Shown: in pieces, positions 17,127-24,671 of the stretch
Numbering within the stretch: position 1 is the stretch's first letter
Layout of the letters: every line of letters begins with the position of its first letter
Assembly (NCBI GenBank): GCA_002238725.1
Contig: MPMX01000001.1
Location: 62,001 to 126,000, forward strand
Direction of reading: 5' to 3'
DNA from: Rhodospirillaceae bacterium bin65
GTDB taxonomy: Bacteria > Pseudomonadota > Alphaproteobacteria > Bin65
Length of the DNA stretch: 64,000 bases
Program-made: the position numbers and the translations under genes
Notes under the pieces: generated by a model
The model's database searches: none
What the model saw: only the letters and a program-made list of their open reading frames with translations
What the model was told of the DNA's origin: nothing

Positions 17127-18221
17127 GTGAGAGCAGCCGTCTGCCGGGCGTTCGACGCGCCCCTTGAGATCGCGGATGTCGTTCTGCGGCCGCCGGGGCC
17201 GGGCGAAGTCGAGGTCCGAATTGCGGCGTGCGCCGTCTGCCATTCGGATATCCACGGCATGGACGGCGCATGGGGCGGCTATCTGCCGGCGGTTTACGGA
17301 CACGAAGCGGCAGGCCATGTGACGGCCCTGGGCGACGGCGTCGCCGGCCTCGAACGCGGCGATCCCGTGCTGGTCACACTGATCCGCGCCTGCGGATCCT
17401 GCGCGTCCTGTGCCTGCGGACATCCGGCGACATGCGAGACGCCGTACGACCGGGTCGGAGCCAGTCCGCTCCGGGACCGGGACGGCGCGGCGATCGAGCA
17501 GGGACTTGCGACGGCTGCCTTCGCCGAACGCGCTGTCGTCGACGGGAGCCAGGTCCACAAAATACCAGCCGGCATCGGCATGGATGCGGCCTGCCTGCTG
17601 TCCTGCGGCGTGATTACCGGCTTCGGCGCCGTTACGAATACTGCGGGCGTGAAACCGGGCAGCAACGTCGTCGTGGTCGGCGCCGGCGGCGTCGGGCTGA
17701 ACAGCATTCAGGGCGCCGCCATCGCCGGCGCCGCGCGGGTGATCGCCGTCGACACGGTTGCGGAAAAGCTCGACGGCGCCCGCGAATTCGGCGCGACCCA
17801 CACCGTGCTGGCGACAAACGACGATGCCGGTCTCCGGATCGCCGACCTGACCGGGGGCCGCGGCGCGGACATCGTGCTGGTGACGGTCGGCGCGGCCGCC
17901 GCCTACCGGGAGGCGCCGGGTTTCCTGGCGCCGCGGGGCCAGCTGATCGCGGTCGGCATGCCGCCGTCGGACGCGCGGGCGGAATGGTCTCCTGTCAATC
18001 TCGCATATCTGGGCCAGAACATCCGCGGCTCCTGCATGGGCGACACGGTGCTTTCGCGGGACATTCCCGTCCTTGTCGAACTCTACCGGCAGGGGCGCCT
18101 CAAGCTCGACGAGCTTGTGACGGGAACATACCCTTTCGAGCGGATCAACGACGCCATCGACGACACGCATTCCGGCCGGTCCCGGCGCAACGTGATCGTG
18201 TTCGACGGAAACGGCCGATGA
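17127..18221 (+). CDS. Zinc-dependent alcohol dehydrogenase (MDR family)
   Basis: A medium-chain dehydrogenase of 364 residues with both zinc sites. The catalytic ligands are in CAVCHSD (C38) and YGHEAAG (H59, E60). The structural zinc cysteines are in ACGSCASCACGHPATC (C89, C92, C95, C103). The Rossmann motif is VVVVGAGGVGLN. It resembles class III / aryl-alcohol dehydrogenases, so aldehyde or alcohol interconversion is likely. A GTG start preceded by GGAGCGGG is chosen over an ATG 12 codons upstream. The stop overlaps the ATG of the next gene, so the two are coupled. Confidence 0.92.
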   Translation: MRAAVCRAFDAPLEIADVVLRPPGPGEVEVRIAACAVCHSDIHGMDGAWGGYLPAVYGHEAAGHVTALGDGVAGLERGDPVLVTLIRACGSCASCACGHPATCETPYDRVGASPLRDRDGAAIEQGLATAAFAERAVVDGSQVHKIPAGIGMDAACLLSCGVITGFGAVTNTAGVKPGSNVVVVGAGGVGLNSIQGAAIAGAARVIAVDTVAEKLDGAREFGATHTVLATNDDAGLRIADLTGGRGADIVLVTVGAAAAYREAPGFLAPRGQLIAVGMPPSDARAEWSPVNLAYLGQNIRGSCMGDTVLSRDIPVLVELYRQGRLKLDELVTGTYPFERINDAIDDTHSGRSRRNVIVFDGNGR

Positions 18222-19456
18222 AGCTGGCGGACCTCGAAGTCCTGGTTGTCGGCAACCCGCCGCCCGGCTGGGGCGGCCGGTATTTCTTCTTCGTAAAGGT
18301 CTCCACGGCCTGCGGCGTGGTGGGTTACGGCGAAGTCTATGCCGCAGCGGTGGGGCCGGCGGCCATGGAAACCGTGGTCCGCGACGTCTTCGAACGGCAC
18401 ATGGCGGGGGAAAGCCCGGAGAACACGGAGCTGATGTTCCGCCGGGCCTATTCCTCCGGCTTCACCCAGCGTCCCGACCCGACCGTCATGGGCGCCTTCT
18501 CGGGGCTCGAGATGGCGTGCTGGGATATCCTGGGCAAGGCGCACGGCCGGCCGGTCCATGCCTTTCTGGGCGGACTCATGAACGAACGGCTCCGGTCCTA
18601 CACCTATCTCTATCCGCTGCCGGGCCACGACCTCACTGCGTTCTGGACCAGCCCGGAAATGGCGGCGGAATGCGCCGCGGAAATGGTACGCCTCGGCTTC
18701 ACCGCCGTGAAGTTCGATCCGGCCGGCCCCTATACCCTGCGGGGCGGGCACCAGCCGGCGATGGGCGACATCGAACTCTCGGTGGAATTCTTCCGCGCTG
18801 TCCGCGGCGCCGTGGGGCGGCGGGCGGATATCCTGTTCGGCACCCACGGCCAGTTCACGACATCCGGCGCGATCCGCCTCGGCCGGCGGATCGAGGAATT
18901 CGATCCGCTCTGGTTCGAAGAGCCGGTGCCGCCCGACAATCCGGACGAATTCGCCAAAGTGGCGGCGGGCCTGCGCATTCCCATTGCGACCGGCGAGCGG
19001 CTTTCGACCAAGGCCGAGTTCGCCGCGGTCCTCAAGACCGGCGGCGCCAGCATCGTCCAGCCGGCGCTCGGCCGCTCCGGCGGCCTGCTCGAAACCAAGA
19101 AGATCGCGGCGATCGCCGAGGTCTTCAACGCCCAGGTCGCGCCGCACCTCTACGCCGGGCCGGTGGAGTGGGCCGCAAACATCCAGCTCGCGGCCTGCAT
19201 CCCCAATCTGCTCATGGTCGAGACCATCCAGACCGGCGGCGACTTTCACCGCCGGCTGATCGGCGGCACGATCGTATGGGAAGACGGCTACATCCGGACA
19301 CCGACGGCGCCGGGGCTGGGCATCGAGTTCGATGAGGACCTGGCGCGGGCGCATCCCTGGGAGGGAACGCGGTTGCATCTGGAAATGCAGGAAGCGCCCT
19401 GCGACTACAGCGGCGCCAATGCGTTCGCCGGCGGCGCGCCTCCGATGAAGGATTAG
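18218..19456 (+). CDS. Enolase-superfamily enzyme (mandelate racemase/muconate lactonizing type)
   Basis: This 412-residue protein has an N-terminal capping domain and a barrel with WFEEPVPPDNP (E234/E235), ATGERL (E260) and QVAPHLYAGP (H310 as likely general acid/base). The usual first metal ligand is an Asp or Glu two residues before H210, but here the segment reads LFGTHGQF, with G208 in that place. I recall other members of this subgroup with GTHGQ, so it may be a subgroup trait and not damage. The likely reaction is dehydration or epimerisation of a sugar acid or related acid. It is coupled to the alcohol dehydrogenase by a four-base overlap. Confidence 0.87.
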   Translation: MKLADLEVLVVGNPPPGWGGRYFFFVKVSTACGVVGYGEVYAAAVGPAAMETVVRDVFERHMAGESPENTELMFRRAYSSGFTQRPDPTVMGAFSGLEMACWDILGKAHGRPVHAFLGGLMNERLRSYTYLYPLPGHDLTAFWTSPEMAAECAAEMVRLGFTAVKFDPAGPYTLRGGHQPAMGDIELSVEFFRAVRGAVGRRADILFGTHGQFTTSGAIRLGRRIEEFDPLWFEEPVPPDNPDEFAKVAAGLRIPIATGERLSTKAEFAAVLKTGGASIVQPALGRSGGLLETKKIAAIAEVFNAQVAPHLYAGPVEWAANIQLAACIPNLLMVETIQTGGDFHRRLIGGTIVWEDGYIRTPTAPGLGIEFDEDLARAHPWEGTRLHLEMQEAPCDYSGANAFAGGAPPMKD

Positions 19457-19501
19457 GCGGCGGCAGGCCGGACCGACGGATGCCGGTTCGCCGGCGGCCG
19501 A

Positions 19502-20047
19502 TCATGGCATGCTGCCATCCGGCGGCTGATTCAGCGATCCCGTATCGGCCATGCCGCCGAGTTCCGTCGTAACGGCCTCGCGCCCGCAGGATGCGACGAA
19601 GGCCAGAAGCTCGGCCGGTTTGAGGCCTATGCTCTCGGTGTTGACCAGCGGATGAAAATTCAGCTGGTCTGCCTCCATCAGGCCGGCTTCGATCACGACC
19701 GTCACCAGGCGCTTGTCGTCGTTGAGCACCGCGAGCGGCGTCAGCGCGCCCGGCACCAGGCCGAGCACGCTCTCCACCCGGTCGGCAGGGGCGAACCCCA
19801 TGCGCCCGTTGGCGCCGACCCGTTTGTGCAGCGTCTTGAGGTCCAGGCTCTGGTCCTCATGGGCGACGATCAGAAACAGGCGGCCTTTCTTGTCCCTGAG
19901 CAGAAGATTCTTGGTGAACGTCCCCGCCATGTCGCCGCGCAGCGCCTTTCCCTCTTCGACGGTCCGATGCGCCGGATAGGGCACGATAGCGACGTCGATG
20001 CCGAGATCTTCGAATCGGCGAAAGAGCTGTGCGCGCGGATCGTTCAT
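19502..20047 (-). CDS. YbaK/ProX-type aminoacyl-tRNA deacylase
   Basis: This trans-editing protein of 181 residues hydrolyses wrongly charged tRNA (Ala- or Cys-tRNA-Pro in studied relatives). Family segments are PYPAHRTVEEGKALRGDM, GTFTKNLLLRDKKGRLFLIV, the lysine-bearing SLDLKTLHKRVGA and LGLVPGALTPLAVLND. The ATG before NDPRAQLF matches the family start; a longer upstream extension is ignored. It is cytoplasmic and convergent with the enolase-superfamily gene. The precise tRNA substrate cannot be told from sequence alone. Confidence 0.92.
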   Translation of the reverse strand: MNDPRAQLFRRFEDLGIDVAIVPYPAHRTVEEGKALRGDMAGTFTKNLLLRDKKGRLFLIVAHEDQSLDLKTLHKRVGANGRMGFAPADRVESVLGLVPGALTPLAVLNDDKRLVTVVIEAGLMEADQLNFHPLVNTESIGLKPAELLAFVASCGREAVTTELGGMADTGSLNQPPDGSMP

Positions 20048-20261
20048 GCTCTCCGGCTCTCGTTCGTCGGGCGCCGTCTTCGATGGGAAAACCTGCGGCC
20101 TGCCATTCTGGATAGGCGCCGTCCGGCCGGCAGGCAAGCCCCGGCGTTCGGGTTCCGCTAACGCGCGCTGCGACGATGAAGGCAAACGGCGAGCGCCCCG
20201 GCCAAGCTCACGCACCCGATGGCGGACGGGTTCGGACATCTCCTGCTACCGCAGACCGGCG

Positions 20262-21074
20262 TCACGGCAGCCCTTCCTCCGGCATGCGGTCGCGCAGGGC
20301 GGGCATGGGAATGTCGGTCACCAGCATATGGGCCGAGCGGTGGGTGATGCAAAGGTCGGGCGCGGCCTGCCGGATCGCCAGTTCAACCGTCACGCCGCAG
20401 GCCCAGAACAGCGGCAGTTCGTCGTCCGGCACGCCGGTGCGGCCCAGGGTTTCCAGCGGCCTGTCCAGATCGACGCCGATCGCCGCCGGCTTGCCGATAT
20501 GGACCGGCGCGCCGTGGGCCAGAGGATAGCGCGCCGTCGCCTCGATGGCCCGGATCGCATCGGCTGGGCGGAGTGGCCGCATCGAGACGATCAGCGGCCC
20601 GCCGAAACCGCCCGCCGCTTCGCTCTCCAGGGTCGAGCGGTAGATCGCCTCGCGCTCGCCGCGCGCCAGATAGCGCAGGTCGACGCCCTCACGCAGCAGC
20701 ACGTCCTCGAACGAAAAAGAGCAGCCGAAGGCGAAGGCGACCAGATCGTCGCGCCACAGATCGCCGATGCTTTCGGCATGGCCGGCCGGCTCGCCGTTCC
20801 GATGCACGGTGTAGCCCGGCAGATCGGTGCGCAGGTCGATATCCGCGCCGAGGGCCGGCAGGCGCGGATCGCCCGGTTCGCCGGCCGCGACCAGCGGCGA
20901 GACCCGCGGATTGGCCCGGCACCAGGCCCGGAACCCCTCGGCCCGGCCGGCCGGCAGGATCGCCAGATTGCATTGCAGATAGCCCGGCGCCGCGCCGGCG
21001 GTCGGCCCGGTCCAGCCGCCCGACCGGATCGCCGCGCGGAGCGCTGCGGGCGAGAGAGCGGCCGGAGCCGTCAT
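20262..21074 (-). CDS. DUF1445 / D-glutamate cyclase-like hydro-lyase
   Basis: This 270-residue protein belongs to the DUF1445 family, whose mitochondrial relative DGLUCY converts D-glutamate to 5-oxo-D-proline. Family segments are PGYLQCNLAILP, FAFGCSFSFEDVLL, GGPLIVSMRPL, HGAPVHIGKPAAIG, FWACGVTVELA and ITHRSAHMLVTD. Its ATG overlaps the stop of a 14-codon mini-frame, whose own start overlaps the UbiD stop, so the three are chained by ATGA overlaps. Whether this bacterial member is a cyclase or another hydro-lyase is unknown. A HyuA/HyuB (oxoprolinase-like) pair lies divergently nearby. Confidence 0.87.
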   Translation of the reverse strand: MTAPAALSPAALRAAIRSGGWTGPTAGAAPGYLQCNLAILPAGRAEGFRAWCRANPRVSPLVAAGEPGDPRLPALGADIDLRTDLPGYTVHRNGEPAGHAESIGDLWRDDLVAFAFGCSFSFEDVLLREGVDLRYLARGEREAIYRSTLESEAAGGFGGPLIVSMRPLRPADAIRAIEATARYPLAHGAPVHIGKPAAIGVDLDRPLETLGRTGVPDDELPLFWACGVTVELAIRQAAPDLCITHRSAHMLVTDIPMPALRDRMPEEGLP

Positions 21075-21115
21075 GGCCGCGTCATGCCGGGCCGGGTCAT
21101 GCCGGGCCGGGTCAT
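21071..21115 (-). repeat. 15-bp tandem repeat forming a 14-codon mini-frame (MTRPG)n
   Basis: A 15-base unit is present twice exactly (21,086-21,115) plus a partial third. On the minus strand it reads MTRPGMTRPGMTRP and a stop. The first ATG overlaps the TGA of ubiD, and the final TGA overlaps the ATG of the DUF1445 gene. The frame could therefore pass terminating ribosomes from one gene to the next. Whether the peptide has a role is not known; slippage duplication of an ATGA junction would produce the same picture. Confidence 0.75.
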
Positions 21116-22419
21116 GCCAGCCAGCCGGCGAGATCGATCCCGTCGCCGCCCGGAATTCTCTTGCGCTCGAACTCGGCCTCGCGGCCCCAGGGTTTCGTGG
21201 CGTCGATGCCGAGGCGGCCCCAATGGTCCCTGTTGGGATCGCGGTAAAAGCCCGGCACATCGGGCACGACCAGGCTGCGTGTATCGGCCCGGCCGCGGGT
21301 GACGAAAGACCACCAGACATCGTTCAGATCGTGGATATCGACATCTTCGTCGGTCACCATGCAGGTCTTGCTGTAGTCCATGTGGGCGCCGAACGCGGCG
21401 AGCAGGACATGGCGGGCATGGCCGTCGTATTGCGGCCGGATTTTCACCACCGTGTTGAGCAGCTGCGGGCTGCAGGCGACGTCGAGGATACCGGGCAGCC
21501 GCGCGGTCAGATGCCGGTAGATTTTGGAAGCGACGGCGGTTTCGAGCGGGATCAGGTCTTCCGGCGAGCCGCAGACCAGGGCGTGATAGACCGGGTCGGC
21601 GCAGGCGGTAACGGCCGTGACCTCGAAGACATGGTTCGGCTCCTCCGGCACATAGTAGCCCATGAATTCGCCGAACGGCCCCTCGGGCCGGCGCTCATGG
21701 GGCAGGATGCGCCCTTCGACGACAATCTGCGTATCGGCCGGCACGGAGAGACCGACGGTTTCGCACCGCGCCATGTCGAGCGGCCCGCCGGCGACCGCGT
21801 TGGCGACCGCCAGTTCGTCGGCGTCCGGCGGGATCGACGCGCAGGCGGCGAGAAAAATCTCCGGCGCCGCGCCTATAAGGATGGCCGCCTCCAGAGGCTC
21901 GTCTTTCGCTTCCGCCGCCTGCTGGTAGCGCGTCAGGTCGTGGCTGGAACCGATCCGGATGCGCAGTTCGCCGTCGTCGACATGCATGGCGCGGTGGAAA
22001 GACAGGTTCGGCACGCCGGTTTCCGGATGGTTGGCGAGCAGGATGCCCGAGGTGATGTAGGGGCCGGCGTCCTTCTCGAAATAGACCGGCTGCGGCAGGT
22101 CGGAGAGCGCGATCCGGCGGCGGTCGGCGGGAACCTGCTGCAGGTCCGCCCGCTCCGGCGCACCCGTCATCAGGCGGTTCCAGGCCGGGCAGAAGGCGAG
22201 GTCCGGCGCGCCGATCGAAGCGCACAGCCGCCGCCGGCTGCCGTAGACGTTGCTGACGACGGGCATCGCCGCGCCGCGGACATTCTCAAACAGGATGGCG
22301 CCGTCATGCCGCTTCTGGAAAGCCGCCGTCACCGCCGCCAGTTCGTGCTTCGGATCGACCTCGCGGCGGACGACATGCAGGTCGCCGGCATCTCTCAGAC
22401 TGTCCAGGTAGGCGCGCAT
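21112..22419 (-). CDS. UbiD-family prenylated-FMN decarboxylase
   Basis: This cytoplasmic decarboxylase of 435 residues acts on an aromatic or unsaturated acid and needs prenylated FMN from a UbiX partner, which is not in the window. Family segments are FENVRG, VSNVYGSRRRL, the metal/cofactor region YITSGILLANHPETG, EGPFGEFMGYY with the catalytic glutamate, and TDEDVDIHDLNDVWW. The ATG preceded by GGGAGA seven bases away is chosen over one nine codons upstream. It heads a minus-strand unit with the DUF1445 gene and diverges from hyuA with only 32 bases between them. Confidence 0.92.
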   Translation of the reverse strand: MRAYLDSLRDAGDLHVVRREVDPKHELAAVTAAFQKRHDGAILFENVRGAAMPVVSNVYGSRRRLCASIGAPDLAFCPAWNRLMTGAPERADLQQVPADRRRIALSDLPQPVYFEKDAGPYITSGILLANHPETGVPNLSFHRAMHVDDGELRIRIGSSHDLTRYQQAAEAKDEPLEAAILIGAAPEIFLAACASIPPDADELAVANAVAGGPLDMARCETVGLSVPADTQIVVEGRILPHERRPEGPFGEFMGYYVPEEPNHVFEVTAVTACADPVYHALVCGSPEDLIPLETAVASKIYRHLTARLPGILDVACSPQLLNTVVKIRPQYDGHARHVLLAAFGAHMDYSKTCMVTDEDVDIHDLNDVWWSFVTRGRADTRSLVVPDVPGFYRDPNRDHWGRLGIDATKPWGREAEFERKRIPGGDGIDLAGWLA

Positions 22420-22451
22420 GGCGCAATCTCCCGCAATCGTCCCCACGCAAT

Positions 22452-24671
22452 ATGAAGGTTCTGTCCGGTCTCCATACGGAGTATGAGCGTTTCATGCAAA
22501 AGGACAGCGCCCGGAACGGCGGACAGGACGGCACGGAGAACGGGGGTGAGCGGCGGGCCCCGACCGGCTGGCGGCTCGGCGTCGATATCGGCGGAACCTT
22601 TACCGATCTCGCCCTCGAGCATGGCGACGGGACGTTCCGTTCGGTCAAGCTGCTGACCACCGGCGCCGAGCCGGAACGCGCGGTGCTGGACGGCGTGGCG
22701 GCGGCCTGCAAGGCGGCCGGGATCGGGCTTGCGGATATCCGCCAGATCATCCACGGCACGACGCTGGCAACCAACGCCATGATCGAGCGGCGCGGCGCGG
22801 ATACTCTGTTCGTCACCACCGAAGGCTTCCGGGACGTGCTGGAGATGGGATCGGAAAGCCGGTTCGAGCAGTACGACCTGAACATCGTCAAGCCCCGGCC
22901 GCTGGTGCGCCGGGCCCGGCGGCTGACGGTGCGCGAGCGGCTCGACGTCAACGGAAAAGCGCTGATCCCGCTCGACGAGGCCTCGGTTGCGCCGGTGCTG
23001 GCCGCCATTGCAGGCGAACGGATCGAGAGCGTCGCCATCGGCCTGCTGCACAGCTACGCCAACCCGGCGCATGAGCGGCGCCTGCGCGCGCTGATCCGGG
23101 AGGCCGATCCGGACCTGCCGGTCAGCCTGTCATGCGAGGTCTCGCCGGAGATGCGCGAATATCACCGCTTCTCGACCACCGTCGCCAACGCCTATGTCCA
23201 GCCCGCAGTTGCCGCTTATCTGCGCCGGCTGGAGCGGGCGCTCGCCGATAGCGGGTTCGCCGGCGCCCTCATGGTCATGCTGTCGAACGGCGGCCTGGCG
23301 ACCCTCGACACCGCCATCCGCTTCCCGGTCCGGCTGATCGAATCCGGCCCGGCGGGCGGTGCGATATACGCCGCCGACGTCGCCCGGCAGACCGGGGCGG
23401 CGCGGGCGGTTTCCTTCGACATGGGCGGCACCACGGCGAAAATCTGCCTGATCGACGAAGGCCGGCCCCAGGCGGCGCGGGATTTCGAAGTCGACCGGGC
23501 CTACCGATTCAAACGGGGCAGCGGCCTGCCGCTGCGCATCCCGGTGGTCGAAATGGTCGAGATCGGCGCCGGCGGCGGCTCGCTGTGCGGGGTCGACGGG
23601 CTCGGCCGCATCGCTGTCGGACCGCGCAGCGCCGGGTCGGATCCCGGCCCGGCCTGCTACGGCCGGGGCGGCGGCGGCGCGACCGTGACCGACGCCGACG
23701 TCGCGCTCGGCCGGATCGACCCGGCCGGCTTTGCCGGCGGCACGATGCTGCTGAACGCCGCGGCGGCGGAGCGAGCACTCGCTGCCGATGTCGGCGCGCC
23801 GCTCGGCCTCGACACGGCGACCGCCGCCTTCGGAATCGCCGAAATGGTCGACGAGAATATGGCCAACGCGGCGCGCGAGCATGCCGTGGAGCATGGCAAG
23901 AATTTCGAGGGCCGGACGCTGATTGCGTTCGGCGGTTGCGCCCCGCTCCATGCCGCACGTGTCGCCGACAAGCTGGGCATCGACCGGATCGTCGTGCCGC
24001 GCGGCGCCGGCGTCGGCTCGGCGATCGGCTTCCTGCGCGCGCCGGTCGCCTTCGAAGTCGCGCGCAGCCTGTACCAACAGCTTGAAACCCTAGATGCCCG
24101 CGCCGTGGGAACCCTGTTGGCCGCCATGCGCGATGAGGCCGCCGCGTTCGTGGAGACGGCGGCCGGCGCGCCGCCGGAGAAGGTGTCCTACGCCGCCTAC
24201 ATGCGCTATCGTGGCCAGAGCCACGAGATCGTGGTGCCCCTGCCCGATGCCCTGCCCGATGCCCGGCCCGACCCCCGCAGTCCGCAATCCTGGACAGATG
24301 CCGTCGCCGCTGCCTATGCCGCGGCCTATCGCCGGCAATATGGCCCGCCGATCGACGGCGTACCGCTGGAATTCGTCGCCTGGACCGTGCGCGCCGAAAG
24401 CGAAATGGATACGGCGGCGAACCGCGTCGAAGGCGCCCCGGATCGCGATACCTCCGCTGCAGGGCAACGGCGGATTGTCGATACCGCGGGTAGCGGGCCG
24501 GTAACCGCCAGGGTGTTCGACCGCGACCGGCTGCGCCCGGGCGAACCCGTCGCCGGGCCGGCGATCGTCGTCGAAGCGCAGACCTCGACGATCGTTCCGC
24601 CCGGCTTTACCCTGACGCCCGATGCGTTCGGCTCGCTGATGCTCGAACGGGTTGCGGAGAAACCAACATGA
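22452..24671 (+). CDS. Hydantoinase/oxoprolinase subunit A (HyuA)
   Basis: This is the ATP-binding subunit of a heteromeric hydantoinase / 5-oxoprolinase / acetone-carboxylase-like enzyme. It has the actin-fold phosphate motif DIGGTFTDLALEHGDG, then IIHGTTLATNAMIERRGADT, VSPEMREYHRFSTTVANAYV, FDMGGTTAKICLID and AFGGCAPLHAARVADKLGI. The length of 739 residues is normal. A methionine 14 codons in (MQKDSARNGG) could be the true start, because the first residues are not conserved. A 12-bp unit repeated near codon 600 encodes LPDALPDARPDP. The stop overlaps hyuB as ATGA. Substrate unknown. Confidence 0.92.
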   Translation: MKVLSGLHTEYERFMQKDSARNGGQDGTENGGERRAPTGWRLGVDIGGTFTDLALEHGDGTFRSVKLLTTGAEPERAVLDGVAAACKAAGIGLADIRQIIHGTTLATNAMIERRGADTLFVTTEGFRDVLEMGSESRFEQYDLNIVKPRPLVRRARRLTVRERLDVNGKALIPLDEASVAPVLAAIAGERIESVAIGLLHSYANPAHERRLRALIREADPDLPVSLSCEVSPEMREYHRFSTTVANAYVQPAVAAYLRRLERALADSGFAGALMVMLSNGGLATLDTAIRFPVRLIESGPAGGAIYAADVARQTGAARAVSFDMGGTTAKICLIDEGRPQAARDFEVDRAYRFKRGSGLPLRIPVVEMVEIGAGGGSLCGVDGLGRIAVGPRSAGSDPGPACYGRGGGGATVTDADVALGRIDPAGFAGGTMLLNAAAAERALAADVGAPLGLDTATAAFGIAEMVDENMANAAREHAVEHGKNFEGRTLIAFGGCAPLHAARVADKLGIDRIVVPRGAGVGSAIGFLRAPVAFEVARSLYQQLETLDARAVGTLLAAMRDEAAAFVETAAGAPPEKVSYAAYMRYRGQSHEIVVPLPDALPDARPDPRSPQSWTDAVAAAYAAAYRRQYGPPIDGVPLEFVAWTVRAESEMDTAANRVEGAPDRDTSAAGQRRIVDTAGSGPVTARVFDRDRLRPGEPVAGPAIVVEAQTSTIVPPGFTLTPDAFGSLMLERVAEKPT

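Noticed and set aside
21086-21115. 15-bp tandem repeat as the start of a CRISPR array
   Set aside because: The units are directly adjacent with no spacers, and there is no cas gene in the window.
24240-24275. 12-bp unit repeated in hyuA (LPDALPDARPDP)
   Set aside because: It is an in-frame slippage repeat in a surface loop; nothing suggests a function.
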